A stretch of DNA of 64,000 nt from Protonemura montana (GCA_947568835.1 OX387612.1:8246001-8310000); one strand, 5' to 3'; counted from the first letter of the stretch, positions 49,932 through 62,290 are shown. Notes: generated by a model not told the origin, from the sequence alone. Numbers and translations are program-made.

Positions 49932-50870
49932 GATTTGTTGTGTTTAACGACGAACTATCTTGGAAACAGGCCATCTAGCAGTGGTCTAATGGCGTCGGTG
50001 AATGATTTGATGATTATGAATCTAACCTAACCTAGAACGCAAGAGGGGAAACCCGGTGCCGGCACGTAGCCTACTCCTGTCGAAGAGCACCAAGGGGACC
50101 ACCGGCTTAACGTCCCTTCCGAAGGACGGTACAACGTGAACAGCAGGATTCCTCCACAAATCCATGCTGTCGAGAGGTTGATAAGCAAGGAAAATGCCTC
50201 TAACCTCTCTCCCGTACGTATTTGTGATGTTTAACGACGCACTTTTTTGACATCTTGCCATGCGGCACTGGTCTAATGGCGTTGGTGAATGATGATGAGG
50301 ATGATGATAAACCTAACCCAGCCTAGAAGGGAGGAGGGGAAACTCGGTGCCGGCACGTAGCCTACTCCTGTCGAAGAGCACCAAGGGGACCACCGGCTTA
50401 ACATACCTTCCGAAGGACGGTACAACACAAACAGCAGGATTCCTCCACAAATCCATGCTGTCGAGAGGTTGATAAGCAAGGCGAGTGAAGTTGCTGTACT
50501 AACTTTCATCCCTCTAACCTCTCTCCCGAACAGAACTGGTCATGTGTATGATGGTCACCCATCCAATACCTGACTCAGTGCAGTGTTGCTTCACTTTCAT
50601 CCCTCCAACATCTCTCCCGAACAGAACTGGTCATGTGTATGACGGTCACCCATCCAATACCTGACTCAGTGCAGTGTTGCTTAACTACGGTGATCTAACG
50701 ACAAGCGGTGTTTCCAACACGCCAAACCGTTCGGTCGTACAGAAATGGTCATGAGTATGATTAACTATAACTGTGGTATGATGGTCATCCCATTCAATAC
50801 CTGACCCAGCTCAGTTTTTGTTTCACTTCGGTAATCTCAGGAGGACCGGTGTTTCCAACTCACCAAAAAT
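49932..50870 (-). mobile_element. Nested or tandem 5S-derived SINEs, reverse orientation
   Basis: One SINE (tail at 49940, body to about 50215, head missing) is followed by a second with its own tail at 50225. The second has a body, two head segments (50515-50690) and an end CCAACACGCCAAACCGTTCG. A third degenerate head extends to about 50870. Confidence 0.85.
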
Positions 50871-51139
50871 TGTAACTCGACAAATTGTTGGAAAAGTTTT
50901 ACACTACGATTCCTCCTGTGCCTTGGCTATCAAATGAGCATCGAAACTGAGCCACCCAAAAATTCTACACATTCCAAAATATTTTAACCCTAAAAGTCGC
51001 TCCAAGCTACAAGGAAAAAACAACTTAAAATCCAGAACATTCTTATTTAATAACAATATAAGATATCATTTTGATCACTAGCAATCTGATCAAAATCTAT
51101 TCTCATTTCTAAAAGAAAAAAAAAACAACCGACCAAAAT

Positions 51140-51420
51140 CCCGAAATGGGAGTGACCCAAAATGACAGCGACCGATTCAAGCAAGCTGTAGGCGCTCTCC
51201 ATCTTGTCTCGGGTCCGCCCCCCAAAATGGCGGTCTTAATGACAGCAGCAAGGCACGTAGCAATTAGCAGTCTTATTAATTACTGGCTTAATACCTGTTC
51301 AAGGTCACTATCTGTCATTGCCATGGCTACGGACCTGTTATTATCGAGTCTTACCTACGTCTGGGAGGCACTGGGGTGGAAACAAAGAAACGATTGTCGG
51401 AGTTTGCATTCCTAGGAAAG
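51140..51420. promoter_or_regulatory. Candidate conserved non-coding element
   Basis: A unique GC-balanced block between SINE clusters. It contains TTCAAGGTCA (51298-51307, exact Ftz-F1/SF-1 type site), homeodomain words CAATTAGC and TTAATTACTGG, and CTGTCATTGCC. The + strand is open for 89 codons here without splice sites or family match. Called on motif density only. Confidence 0.25.
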
Positions 51421-51654
51421 GTGTGCGGACTGCGGAGGGATTTTAAGACGTTGTGTAATTAAAAGTGAATCAGGATTAAGACGCCTTTTTTGGTGTTTGG
51501 TGAGAAATTAGTTGATCCTAGTTGGTTTTTCGAAATTAGAAACGAAAACTTGAGATGAACTTGTTTTGTTGCTGTGATATTGACTTGGGTGATGGATCAC
51601 ATGTTTATTTAAGTTTTTATTTTGGCTCTAAAGCTAATATAACTAGATTATGTT

Positions 51655-51806
51655 ATATTGATTTGTTGCGTTTAACGACGCACTGTTTTTACGACTGGCG
51701 CTGCGGCACTGATCTAATGGCGTCGATGAGTGAGTGAATGATTATTAGACCAGTGCCACAGGACCAGTCGTCAAAACAGTGCGTCGTTAAACCCCACAAA
51801 TCAATA
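51655..51806. mobile_element. Two SINE tails joined tail-to-tail (inverted)
   Basis: 51655-51735 is a reverse SINE tail (TTTAACGACGCACTG, CTAATGGCGTCGATGAGTGA). 51745-51806 is a forward tail (ATTAGACCAGTGCCACAGG, AACAGTGCGTCGTTAAACCC), so the two form an inverted repeat. Confidence 0.8.
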
Positions 51807-51849
51807 GATTTTAAATTTCTTTTTCAATATCATTTCTATAACATAATCA

Positions 51850-52278
51850 CCGAACGGTTTGTTGTGTTGGAAACACCGGTTCTTGTTAGATCTCCGAAGT
51901 TAAGCAACACTGCGCTGAGTCAGGTATTGGATGGGTGACTATTATAAACATGATCAGTTCTGTTCGGGAGAGAGGTTGGAGGGATAAAAGTTAGTACAGC
52001 AACTTCATTCGCCTTGCTTATCAACCTCTCGACAGCATGCATTTGTGGAGGAATCCTGCTGTTTGAGTTGTACCGTCATTGGGAAGGGATGTTAAGCCGG
52101 TGGTCTTTTTGGTGCTCTTCGACAGGAGTAGGCTATGTGCCGTCACCGGGTTTCTCCTACTCCCTTTTAAGCTAGGTTAGATTCATCATCATCCTCATCA
52201 TCATCCTCTCATTCACCGACCAGTGCCGCAGGGTCGGTTGTCAAAACAGTGCGTCGTTAAACACCACAAATCAATCAA
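51850..52278 (+). mobile_element. 5S-derived SINE, full-length
   Basis: Head CCGAACGGTTTGTTGTGTTG, C-box region TATTGGATGGGTGACTAT, body CATTTGTGGAGGAATCCTGC, TCATCATCC run and tail AACAGTGCGTCGTTAAACAC. Confidence 0.88.
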
Positions 52279-52734
52279 AACAATATGAATAATTGTTTGT
52301 TGTTATCGAGAAAGTAATGGTCATCGTATTGATTTCAGTTCACTGCATTTCCACAATAATTCACTTTCGAACAACCGAGTGGTGTAGACATGGGGTATAT
52401 TTTTCTGTATGTTTTCAATTACTAACATAACATCATTTAAATTATTGGTATACCTTGAAATGGAATGCCAGTGGGTAATGTCATGCTAATTAATCAACAA
52501 TAACCCTTCAGTCAGCTGCTAATGCCATTAAACTCAGTCCGTTGGCCATTGGTAGAAGCAAATATTCACTCTAAAATCTAGTAGTACTCAGCCAGCTAGT
52601 CTCATCAGTTGCAATAATCAACCATTAATGTCACAGTAACTTCCATACGAGTCTTATTTCCTATTCTAAAACTCATTTTTTTCTGATTTAAATTGTGTCA
52701 ATATTTTTGCTTGTTTCGAGAAGTCCTACAAAGT

Positions 52735-52950
52735 GTATGATGGTTTTTAGACTCATGTCTATTTAATTTATCCTTAGCACTAGTTTTAACAAAAACAATT
52801 TGAACTGGGTGTTGAATGCTAAGTAAAGGGCTACTAAATTTCCCGACGTTTCGTAACATGTACTAGTTACTTCTTCAGAGGTTTGAGCAGTCGGAAAATT
52901 TAGTAGCCCTTTACTTAGCATTCAAAACCCAGTTCAAATAGTTTTTCCTA
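52735..52950. mobile_element. CTAAG-family foldback element, clearest arms
   Basis: The arms are GAATGCTAAGTAAAGGGCTA, CTAAATTT near 52815-52840 and AAATTTAGTAGCCCTTTACT, TAGCATTCAAAACCC near 52898-52932. CGTTTCGTAACATGTACTAG, TTACTTCTTCAGAGG lies between. The left extension ATGGTTTTTAGACTCATGTC is typical of the family. Confidence 0.75.
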
Positions 52951-53759
52951 CAAAGTGTCATTGTGGATGCTGCAATGGACCAAGCAAGAAGACAGTGAAA
53001 TAGTTAGTGATTACCAAGCAAATCGTGGAATATTTTTTGTACATCTCTTGGCCGGTTCACAGAACGCAGATAAATCAGTTACGAGCGATCATCAGTTTTA
53101 CCTGCATTTCAAAGGTAGGTAATTTAAATCAACTTTAGTCCCAGTATTTTATGTCTCTAATCGCTCGGGTTGTTTTGAATATTTTTAAGCAGTTTTAGCT
53201 TTGCAAAGAAATTGGTATTTAGTAAGTGATAGGATATTGAAGATTCTGGTTTTTCACTAAAAATACCCCGCGCATTGCAAGCGTTTGAAATTTAAATCAG
53301 ATTTCACAAATTTTAACGCATCCAACGTCAAATAGGGAAATCTCTTTAAATTTGAAACTATTTCTTCATTTTTTTTTGTGAGAAAATAATAAACACGTAT
53401 TTTTTTATTTTCTTCTAAATCCAATTTTGAATAAAATATACCTGTTTAAAATGTTTGCGTTTGAATCTCGTACGAAAACGAGGGTCGTCATTTCTTATGA
53501 CATGAAGTGAAATCTGACGTCAGTATGACGTCAAAAAACAGAAGCGAACGCAAAGGATACACAAAATGACGTCAGAACTACCTGAAGTTAATCACGGCCC
53601 GTTTTCATCCCGCCACGAGAATTCATATTTTAGCCATTCTTAAAAAAAATATAAACAGAAAAGTTATGAACGGAATATAAAAAGAAAAAATACCTCAGAT
53701 TTTATTTTTAAATGCGTATTTGAACACAATGATAATAATTAAATAATAATCTAAATGAG
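52951..53759. other. Unassigned; one foldback end at 53260-53310
   Basis: ATACCCCGCGCATTGCAAGC at 53266-53285 is a solitary end of the tRNA-cored element. A GC-richer block at 53465-53640 has three TGACGTCA-like words. No gene. Confidence 0.35.
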
Positions 53760-53764
53760 ATTTC

Positions 53765-54015
53765 CCTATTGGAGTTACTCGAGTTTGACAGGTTGTGACG
53801 TGATATAGCGTCACTAGAATCAGAGTGACTGTGAGTATTCACAGCCTCATGGTTCTACTCCTTGGAGAACTGTCATTCTCATCAAATACACTAAAATCGT
53901 CTCAAAAATTATGGGTCCAAGTAGCTCAATTAAGACAGGTAAGAGATCGGGGTTCGATTCCCCGTTTGGTCAACGATTTTTGAGAGGTTATTTGTGTTTC
54001 TAATAATAAAATATT
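53765..54015 (+). mobile_element. tRNA-cored foldback element copy
   Basis: Flank TTGACAGGTTGTGACGTGAT, left arm ACTAAAATCGTCTCAAAAAT, core GTCCAAGTAGCTCAATTAAG and GGGGTTCGATTCCCC, right arm GATTTTTGAGAGGTTATTTG. Confidence 0.75.
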
Positions 54016-55669
54016 TGAAGTGTCCTGTCACTAATTGTAGATTGTAATTTTTACAACAATTGACTTTGTACCGCATGTGACAAATGTATATTACGACTAA
54101 AATAAAATAAATGCGAAGAAATACGATGTAGCGCCTTACGGTTGATAGGCAGCCCACGCTTCATTTATGCAATGCAGGCTGCGGTGCGGCAAGGGGCCCC
54201 TAAAACTCGGATCCCCCCGTTTAGATGCTTCTTATACCAAACGGATAGGAAGTTTATTCAGTGAAATAGTTCTCTTGAGTTGCCATGACAGCTGGTGAAA
54301 ACATATCCAAATAAAGAATTTATATATGTATTTTTTTTTAATACCCCGGCCATTGCAAGAGTTTGCAATTTAAATTTTAAATCAGATTTCAAATCAAATA
54401 AAGTACTTTAAAGTTGCTTCTTCTAGGCTATAGACGCTTGCTTTGTTGGCTTTTTCTCTGCTTTCTTGCTTATTTTAGAAGAAATCTAGTGCTCAAAATA
54501 TCTCGGGAAATCAGTTTTTTGTTTTTGCTACATTTTTTTGGCAAGATATGATAGTCGTTGTTAACCACATAAGTCTACACATAAACACAAGTACACAAAT
54601 ATAAAAAATATATATTTTTATTATTTTTATAAAATAAACATCTTAATAACCTTATCTTATATAGATGTTTGGTTAGCAACAGCTTTTAATAAAATATATG
54701 CAAGGTACCTATATGTTTAGTCGCAATTTTGAGCCATTTTTCTATCTCAAAAAGATTAGCAAATATATCTGTGAACTGAATTGAACCATTGCCTATGTAA
54801 CCTCCATTTGGTTGTCATGGAAACACCGACCACTAGAGTTTAAACGTTTGATTTCTAACTAACGTACGCATTTTTGCGTTCACATTTTGTAAATGGCTTC
54901 GAGCTGTCCCGGGCGGATCTAACCCGCTGTGACCTGTCGACGGAACGTAGAAGATCGGCTGCTCACGATTGCCTGAGGAAGGCGGTGGGGGTCCATGACA
55001 GTTGAACATTTGCTTGATGGGTAACTTCCCATCACTGCCCCACGGATAACAAGTTGTGGTGCTTAAAAAACGAAATACTTCATCTTGAGAACTCCTTTGA
55101 AACAAAAGTCAACGGAAATGTTGGTCAATACCAAAAGTGAAGTTTTGAGTAATTGTCTGAAACGTTTTGGGAGTTTCTTGGCTAATTAATAGTTATGCTT
55201 CGGGGTTAAGTTATTCACTAACTACTAATTAAATTTAACTTAGCAATCAGTTAAGTTTAACTTAACGACGAAACAGATAAATCTCACAAACACTTTCTAC
55301 AGTTTTTTCTACTTAATTTGAAATTTGGCAGAAATTTTGTTTTAATTTGATGATTTCTACAAGAAATGTTCTTGAAAAATGAGAATTTGAGAGAACTTTC
55401 TTTTAGATTTGTTTGAAAAGTGTCAATAAAAAAAAAACTAGAAAACATTTGTAAATTAAAAAATCATGCGTGCTGAGCATTTGAATTCCTCTGCGTTTTT
55501 ACGGCGTAGGCTCAAAGATAACATTTTATTGTGCTCATAAAATCTACGCATAATGCGTGGAGGCAATTCGGGAGGTGCCGGGTTCGAAACCTTGGTCGGC
55601 AATTAGAGAGTCATATTGATGTGGAAGAGAGGCAAAGTCTAGTCTTAGACTAGTCTAGTCACTCTAACA
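54016..55669. other. Unassigned downstream sequence
   Basis: A solitary foldback end lies at 54345-54395. A GC-richer block at 54800-55080 has an X-box-like GTTGTCATGGAAAC near 54815. A fragment resembling the T-arm of the tRNA-like SINE lies at 55570-55610. No gene. Confidence 0.3.
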
Positions 55670-56395
55670 TGGCGTCCACGCTTGGAGTCGGCCACTCTCT
55701 GGCTATCAAGGCTTCATGGCTTGACAGTCAGTCTTGGGGCAAACATGGCGTCCACGCTTGGAGTCGGCCACTCTCTGGTTATCAAGGCTTCATGGCTTGA
55801 CAGTCAGTCTTTGGGCAAACATGGCGTCCACGCTTGGAGTCGGCCACTCTCTGTCTATCAAGGCTTCATGGCTTGACAGTCAGTCTTTGGGCAAACATGG
55901 CGTCCAAGCTTGGAGTCGGCCACTCTCTGGCTATCAAGGCTTCATGGCTTGACAGTCAGTCTTGTGGCAAACATGGCGTCCAAGCTTGGAGTCGGCCACT
56001 CTCTGGCTATCAAGGCTTCATGGCTTGACAGTCAGTCTTGGGGCAAACATGGCGCCCACGCTTGGAGTCGGCCACTCTCTAGCTATCAAAGCTTCATGGC
56101 TTGACAGTCAGTCTTGGGGCAAACATGGCGTCCACGCTTGGAGTCGGCCACTCTCTGGCTATCAAGGCTCAATGGCTTGACAGTCAGTCTTGGGGCAAAC
56201 ATGGCGTCCACGCTTGGAGTCGGCTACTCTCTGGCTATCAAGGCTTCATGGCTTGACTGTCTTGGGACAAACATGGCGTCCACGCTTGGAGTCGGCCACT
56301 CTCTGGCTATCAAGGCTTCATGGCTTGACAGTCAGTCTTGGGGCAAACATGGCGTCCACGCTTGGAGTCGGCCACTCTCTGGCTATCAAGGCTGT
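55670..56395. repeat. 76-bp minisatellite (about 9.5 units)
   Basis: Unit: ATGGCTTGACAGTCAGTCTT, GGGGCAAACATGGCGTCCAC, GCTTGGAGTCGGCCACTCTC and TGGCTATCAAGGCTTC. One unit near 56250 lacks several bases of the CAGTCAGT part. Confidence 0.95.
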
Positions 56396-57019
56396 CGCCC
56401 TGTGGTTGCATGGTTCCCAATGATTTATGTGATTGAGTTGGTCTCCGCGGGGGGCACAACGGGCACCTACCGAGTCGACTAATAGGTTCACACTGATTGG
56501 TCAGCTGCCGACCACGTGGCCCGAACCCTAGCAGTGTCTGCCGAGAAGTAATTGGAATTTTAGACCGAGTTTCGTGCATTGTTTTTTTTTTTTATGTTCA
56601 ATTGTATTTATTTTTTCTTTTGTTTGATTGTTTTGGGTTGGATTTTTGAAGCGCGCGGTTTTGTTGGGCAGGATCACATTTTGTGGCCGATTTTTTTTGG
56701 TTTTAAATAATGATGTCAGTGCTGGTCGTGATTTCGTTAAATTTTGAGCCATTTTATTAGAGGGAAGATAGCTTAGAATAAGTAGCCTTGTGTAGCCCTG
56801 GTCAGTAGCCCTGGTCAGTAGCCACTAGCACTGTAGGTATATTACTCCACGCACAACGCTCGCTTCTTATTTCTCCCCTCGTTTCGTTAGCGTTTTCTGT
56901 TTATTCCTATTTTTTCGTCATTATTTTTTTACTCTACGAGGAAATTAATAAACCAAAATAAAAATAAATTAATGAGCACTTCTGTAAGGGAATTGGGGTC
57001 CTTAATGTTAACTCAAATT
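56396..57019. other. Unassigned downstream sequence
   Basis: GC-richer to 56560, then T- and A-rich. No gene or repeat recognised. Confidence 0.3.
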
Positions 57020-57020
57020 T

Positions 57021-57190
57021 GTTGACAGGTGTAGGCTACGTGCCGGCATCGGATTTACTCCCTTCTAGGCTGAGTTAGGTTCATCATCATCCTCATCATC
57101 ATCCACTTATTCACCGACGCCATTAGATCAGTGCCACAGAGCCCGTTGTTAAAACATTGCGTCGTTAAACACAACAAATGAATCAATCGA
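57021..57190 (+). mobile_element. 5S-derived SINE, 3' tail
   Basis: GTTGACAGGTGTAGGCTACG, TCATCATCCTCATC run, ATTCACCGACGCCATTAG and the tail TTGCGTCGTTAAACAC. Confidence 0.85.
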
Positions 57191-58229
57191 CACTTGCTTT
57201 TTGGCAATAAATTACAAGAGTCAAAATACTACCCTCTGGGGATATAAAAAAAAATACAGGAAACAATTCTAGCTTCCTTCAAAATGCGCCCCAAAGTTGG
57301 TAGTAACTTTAACCATCTCAAAAAACAGGGAGTCGTTGACTTTGTTGAACAAAAGCTTAACAAAAGACAACCGCCAAAAACAACGATCCCACGTTTTCTA
57401 CTAAAAATCCCGCAATTTTTCTCAAAACAAGCATCCGTTGCCCATAGAAAACCACGCGATAGAAAAGTCAAATTTTCCGGTCACCAAGCGGCCATTTCCC
57501 GGACAAGCTGATTATTCACACCGCCCATTGGAAAGCATTTACTGATTCGTCTCGGCCGATTACTGCGTACTTCACTGCCATCGAATTTCGACAAAAGAAC
57601 GCACAAAGATTTTTATTTCATTTCATTTCACGCTGGGGCCTCCTTTTTTTTTCTTTCTTCTCGTCGCCTCACTTTTATTTTCGTTCGTCACCTTTTCACG
57701 ATCTCGAAAACCACAGCCCGCGTTAGTCACGTACTGAGGCGGTACGATTCGGATCTAGCTGGCGGTGGAATTCGGTACGGGGTAACATCACCAAAGTGTT
57801 AAAACGTTTTTCGTTGTAGAGATAAAAAAAAAAAAGGACAACCTAATTATTTCGGGTCCTTTCCTTTCTTGCGAGGACCTCACTTTTGTATGTAGTTCTC
57901 ATGGCTATCTGAGATGTTGATGTTCATCTTTATAGTGAATTGTGTAAAGGATGTCTAAAGATTGAGATTTCAAATGTTAAGATAGGAGATTTGAAAATGC
58001 CAGTTCAGATTTCTTCTTTTGAATTTAAGACCACTTATGGATTTGTTTGTTTTTAGGAATGTTCCTGTCCCTGCATACTTATTTGTGATTAAGACATATA
58101 TTTCTAACCACTTGTATTTCTTTGTTAACTTCAGTTAGAAGTTTGATTACATCTTACTTACCCCTACGTTTTATACTTATTAGTAACCATATGATCCTAG
58201 TTAATGCGCCAACAAAACACGAAAAAAAA
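57191..58229. other. Unassigned downstream sequence
   Basis: Includes a GC-richer unique block at 57460-57790. No gene recognised. Confidence 0.3.
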
Positions 58230-58405
58230 ACATTTAACGTTTGCAATGCGTGGAGTATTTTATTATTATGTACACTAAAATCCTCTCATAAATCATGTGT
58301 CCAAGTAGCTCAATTGGTTAGAGCAACACCCGCGACAGGTGGAGATCGGGGTTCAAGTCCATCGTCTTTTGAGAGGATATTAGTGTTAATAATAATAAAA
58401 TATGC
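58230..58405 (+). mobile_element. tRNA-cored foldback element copy
   Basis: End GTTTGCAATGCGTGGAGTAT, left arm ACACTAAAATCCTCTCATAA, core CCAAGTAGCTCAATTGGTTA and GATCGGGGTTCAAGTCC, right arm CTTTTGAGAGGATATTAGTG. The core keeps both pol III boxes nearly intact. Confidence 0.8.
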
Positions 58406-59489
58406 CTTAAGATGTTTTTAATATTAAAAGTTATCAATGGTCCCTATTTCTGAATTAATTGTGCACTGAAAATATTCTTTTTTTTGCCACAATTCCGATT
58501 AGAAATGACAAAAGTTTTTCGGTTTGCTTAGAAAAAGCTTGGCCCATCAGAATAAATCCGATCAGTTTTTCGACCCAAACAAGTCGTACATTGGAATGCT
58601 TAAAAAAAGATCATTCTCGGAAAGAAGTTCACCCAAGTGAGCAAAACTAAACTCATCTCGTAAGTGTCGTTAGTAAATGTCGTTATGGCAAAAACCTTTT
58701 TTTCGATTTTGAGCAAAATCCGATGCTTTTTTTTTGCATTGATAGAGTTGCCATGACTGCTGCACCCACTTTCGAACGTAGACGAAGACATGCTCTGTCC
58801 ATCGAAATCGACATGAAAAACAATCGTCTTCTTCAGACTTAATAAAGAAACACATTCGAAATGACAATTCGAGTGTCCACCCCTAATTTCAAGGAATCTT
58901 TGTAGCAAATGCCACTCTAGTTTGTCACGTGATTGAAACCACCTCGAAAACGGCCACTTAGACGTCGTCTCCCATCTGTCGCGACTGACCCTTAATCCAA
59001 TTCCCCCGTTCGCTGTGTGGTCAAAACAAGGTGGGCAATGAAAAGGCCCAACCTGCCCCAAAGTTAAAACCAAGCAGACGACAAAAAAAAAACACCAGCC
59101 CTACTTTTTGGCGACAAACTTCTGTCTACGACATCTTCAACAAAAGAACACACCTTACAAAATCAGGGCACACTGAAAAGATTTCAAACAAATAAACTTC
59201 AAAAATCACGGTCCAGTTGATTGTAATTCAGGTGAACTTTTTTGGCGCCACCTTGATGGATCGTGGGGACAGTGTCTAAAAGCATTCGCTTGTCAATTTC
59301 GTATGTTTATGACGTCTGTCCCTTATTGCGGTCTGTGAGTCTAGACGAGCCAACAGGTAAGGGTGTACCTTTGGGTGAGGTTTGCTAGTTGGCCGATTTC
59401 ACACCACACTGAATAAACCACACCCCCGCGAAGAATTCTCCGAGAAACGGACAGGTATGAAGACTATTTTTGTATTTAGGACGAAAATC
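58406..59489. other. Unassigned downstream sequence
   Basis: A 157-codon frame on the - strand (58600-59073) has no codon bias or recognised domain. No gene called. Confidence 0.3.
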
Positions 59490-59955
59490 AGACGTAATAG
59501 CACCAAGCAGTAACCCCGACCTAGAGCGGGGATTTGTAATCCTGGTATTACTGTCAGTAGCACCGTGCTAACTAGCACCACCATAGCACCAAGCAGTAAC
59601 CCCGACCTAGAGCGGTGATTCGTAACCCTGGTATTACTGTCAGTAGCACCGTGCTAACTAGCACCACCATAGCACCAAGCTGTAACCCCGACCTCGAGCG
59701 GTGATTCGTAACCCTGGTATTACTGTCAGTAGCACCGTGCTAACTAGCACCACCATAGCACCAAGCAGTAACCCTGGTATTACTGTCAGTAGCACCGTGC
59801 TAACTAGCACCACCATAGCACCAAGCAGTAACCCCGACCTAGAGTGGTGATTCGTAACCCTGGTATTACTGTCAGCAGCACCGTGCTAACTAGCACCACC
59901 ATAGCACCAAGCAGTAACCCCGACCTAGAGCGGCGATTCGTTACCCTGGTATTAC
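59490..59955. repeat. 86-bp minisatellite (about 5.5 units)
   Basis: Unit: TGGTATTACTGTCAGTAGCA, CCGTGCTAACTAGCACCACC, ATAGCACCAAGCAGTAACCC, CGACCTAGAGCGGTGATTCG. CCATAGCA recurs at 59581, 59667, 59753, 59813 and 59899: one unit carries a 26-bp deletion. Confidence 0.92.
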
Positions 59956-60129
59956 TGTCAATGACAACAATACACGGACCAAACTGTTTTTTAGCAAACA
60001 GATTAACCTCCATGAGACCATTGCAGAATGTAACAATATTTTTTATTTTATTACCTCCTTTTGTAGAAAAACTAAGGAAATATTTGGAACTACAACCAAA
60101 TCCAGACCTAACGAATTAAAAAACTATCA

Positions 60130-60490
60130 AAACGATTTGATATCTGATTTAAACTGCAAAAGCTTGCAAAGCGCAAAGTATTTTATCATTCAAAACACAT
60201 ACTAACCTCTGAATATTTAGTTTTGCTGTAAATTGGAGTTATTCGAGTTTGACAGATTGTGACCTGATATAGCGTCACTAGAATCAGAGCGACTGTGAGT
60301 ATTCACAGTCTCTTGGTTCTACTCCTTGGAGAACTGTCATTCTCATCAAATACACTAAAATCCTCTCAAAAATTACGTGTCCAAGTAGCTCAATTGATAA
60401 AAGCTACACCCGGCACAGATGGAGGTAGGGCGTCGAGTCCATGATTGGGCATCACAATTTAAGAGAATATTAGTATTCCTAATAGAAAAA
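60130..60490 (+). mobile_element. tRNA-cored foldback element, long copy
   Basis: End GCAAAAGCTTGCAAAGCGCA, flank TTTGACAGATTGTGACCTGA as in 53765, left arm ACACTAAAATCCTCTCAAAA, core CCAAGTAGCTCAATTGATAA with a degraded B box, right arm CACAATTTAAGAGAATATTA. Confidence 0.7.
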
Positions 60491-60899
60491 GAAAACCATT
60501 ACGATAAATCGGAAATAAATCTCTTACCAATTTTAGAAATTACCGATAAACTAATCACCAATAAAGCCGCACTTTACAATTTCAGTCGAAATTATAGAGT
60601 GCCAGCTAAGTACAAACCGAAAATGTGGACGCGAAAAGCCGCGATATGGGCGTTTCACCATTATTGCTAACCTCGGTAACCTTATTCAGCAGTTGGCGAA
60701 ATGACTATCACTTCCATATCGATCTCTTGAAAACAGTTTACGGTGCGAATTCACTAACATTGATTTGCTAAAACAAAACGAGTCAGAAACCGCAAGACCA
60801 TGTCAAGCAAAACGCTAACACCTCCGACAAGAGTCATTTTATACCGCGTTTTATTCTGAGAATTTCTTATGTTCAGGGCTTGGCTTGTCAAGGATTTCA
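60491..60899. other. Unassigned downstream sequence
   Basis: No gene or repeat recognised; leads directly into the 50-bp array. Confidence 0.3.
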
Positions 60900-62290
60900 A
60901 AACTTGCAGTCCATGCTATTGTCCAGCTCAAGACATGGCTTGCCAAACAAAGCTTGCAGCCCATGCTGCTGTCCAGCTCAAGACATGGCTTGCCAGACAA
61001 AGCTTGCAGTCCATGCTGTTGTCCAGCTCAAGACATGGCTTGCCAGACAAAGCTTGCAGTCCATGCTGTTGTCCAGCTCAAGACATGGCTTGCCAAACAA
61101 AGCTTGCAGCCCATGCTGTTGTCCAGCTCAAGACATGGCTTGCCAGACAAAGCTTGCAGTCCATGCTGTTGTCCAGCTCAAGACATGGCTTGCCAGACAA
61201 AGCTTGCAGTCCATGCTGTTGTCCAGCTCAAGACATGGCTTGCCAAACAAAGCTTGCAGCCCATGCTGTTGTCCAGCTCAAGACATGGCTTGCCAGACAA
61301 AGCTTGCAGTTCATGCTGTTGTCCAGCTCAAGACATAGCTTGCCAAACAAAGCTTGCAGTCCATGCTGTTGTCCAGCTCAAGACATGGCTTGCCAAACAA
61401 AGCTTGCAGTCTATGCTGTTGTCCAGCTCAAGACATAGCTTGCCAAACAAAGCTTGCAATCTATGCTGTTGTCCAGCTCAAGACATAGCTTGCCAAACAA
61501 AGCTTGCAGCCCATGCTGTTGTCCAGCTCAAGACATAGCTTGCCAAACAAAGCTTGCAGTCCATGCTGTTGTCCAGCTCAAGACATAGCTTGCCAAACAA
61601 AGCTTGTAGTCCATGCTGTTGTCCAGCTCAAGACATGGCTTGCCAAACAAAGCTTGCAGCCCATGCTGTTTTCCAGCTCAAGACATAGCTTGCCAAACAA
61701 AGCTTGCAGTCCATGCTGTTGTCCAGCTCAAGACATAGCTTGCCAAACAAAGCTTGCAGTCCATGCTGTTGTCCAGCTCAAGACATGGCTTGCCAAACAA
61801 AGCTTGCAGCTCATGCTGTTGTCCAGCTCAAGACATGGCTTGCCAAACAAAGCTTGCAGTCCATGCTGTTGTCCAACTCAAGACATGGCTTGCCAATCAA
61901 AGCTTGCAGCTCATGCTGTTGACCAGCTCAAGGCATGGCTTGCCAAACAATGCTTGCAGCCCATGCTGTTGTCCAGCTCAAGACATGGCTTGCCAAACAA
62001 AGCTTGCAGTCCATGCTGTTGTCCAGCTCAAGACATGGCTTGCCAAACAAAGCTTGCAGTCCATGCTGTTGTCCAACTCAAGACATGGCTTGCCAATCAA
62101 AGCTTGCAGCTCATGCTGTTGACCAGCTCAAGGCATGGCTTGCTAAACAAAGCTTGCAGCTCATGCTGTTGTCCAGCTCAAGACATAGCTTGCCAAACAA
62201 AGCTTGCAGCTCATGCTGTTGTCCAGCTCAAGGCATGGCTTGCCAAACAAAGCTTGCAGTCAATGCTGTTGTCCAGCTCAAGGAAGGCGT
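60900..62290. repeat. 50-bp minisatellite (about 28 units)
   Basis: An invariant 50-bp period: AGCTTGCAGTCCATGCTGTT, GTCCAGCTCAAGACATGGCT, TGCCAAACAA. Variants form higher-order patterns: a three-unit pattern in 60950-61320 and a two-unit block at 61855-61945 repeated 200 bp later. All three + frames are open over most of the array because no unit contains a stop in any frame. Confidence 0.95.

Noticed and set aside
55682-56482. Frames of 64-122 codons in the 76-bp array
   Set aside because: Tandem-repeat artefact; no start context or splice signals.
58290-58370. Intact tRNA gene
   Set aside because: A and B boxes are present but the 3' acceptor part is lost and the sequence lies within a repeated foldback element.
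58600-59073. 157-codon - strand frame
   Set aside because: No recognisable domain, no codon bias, no supporting splice sites.
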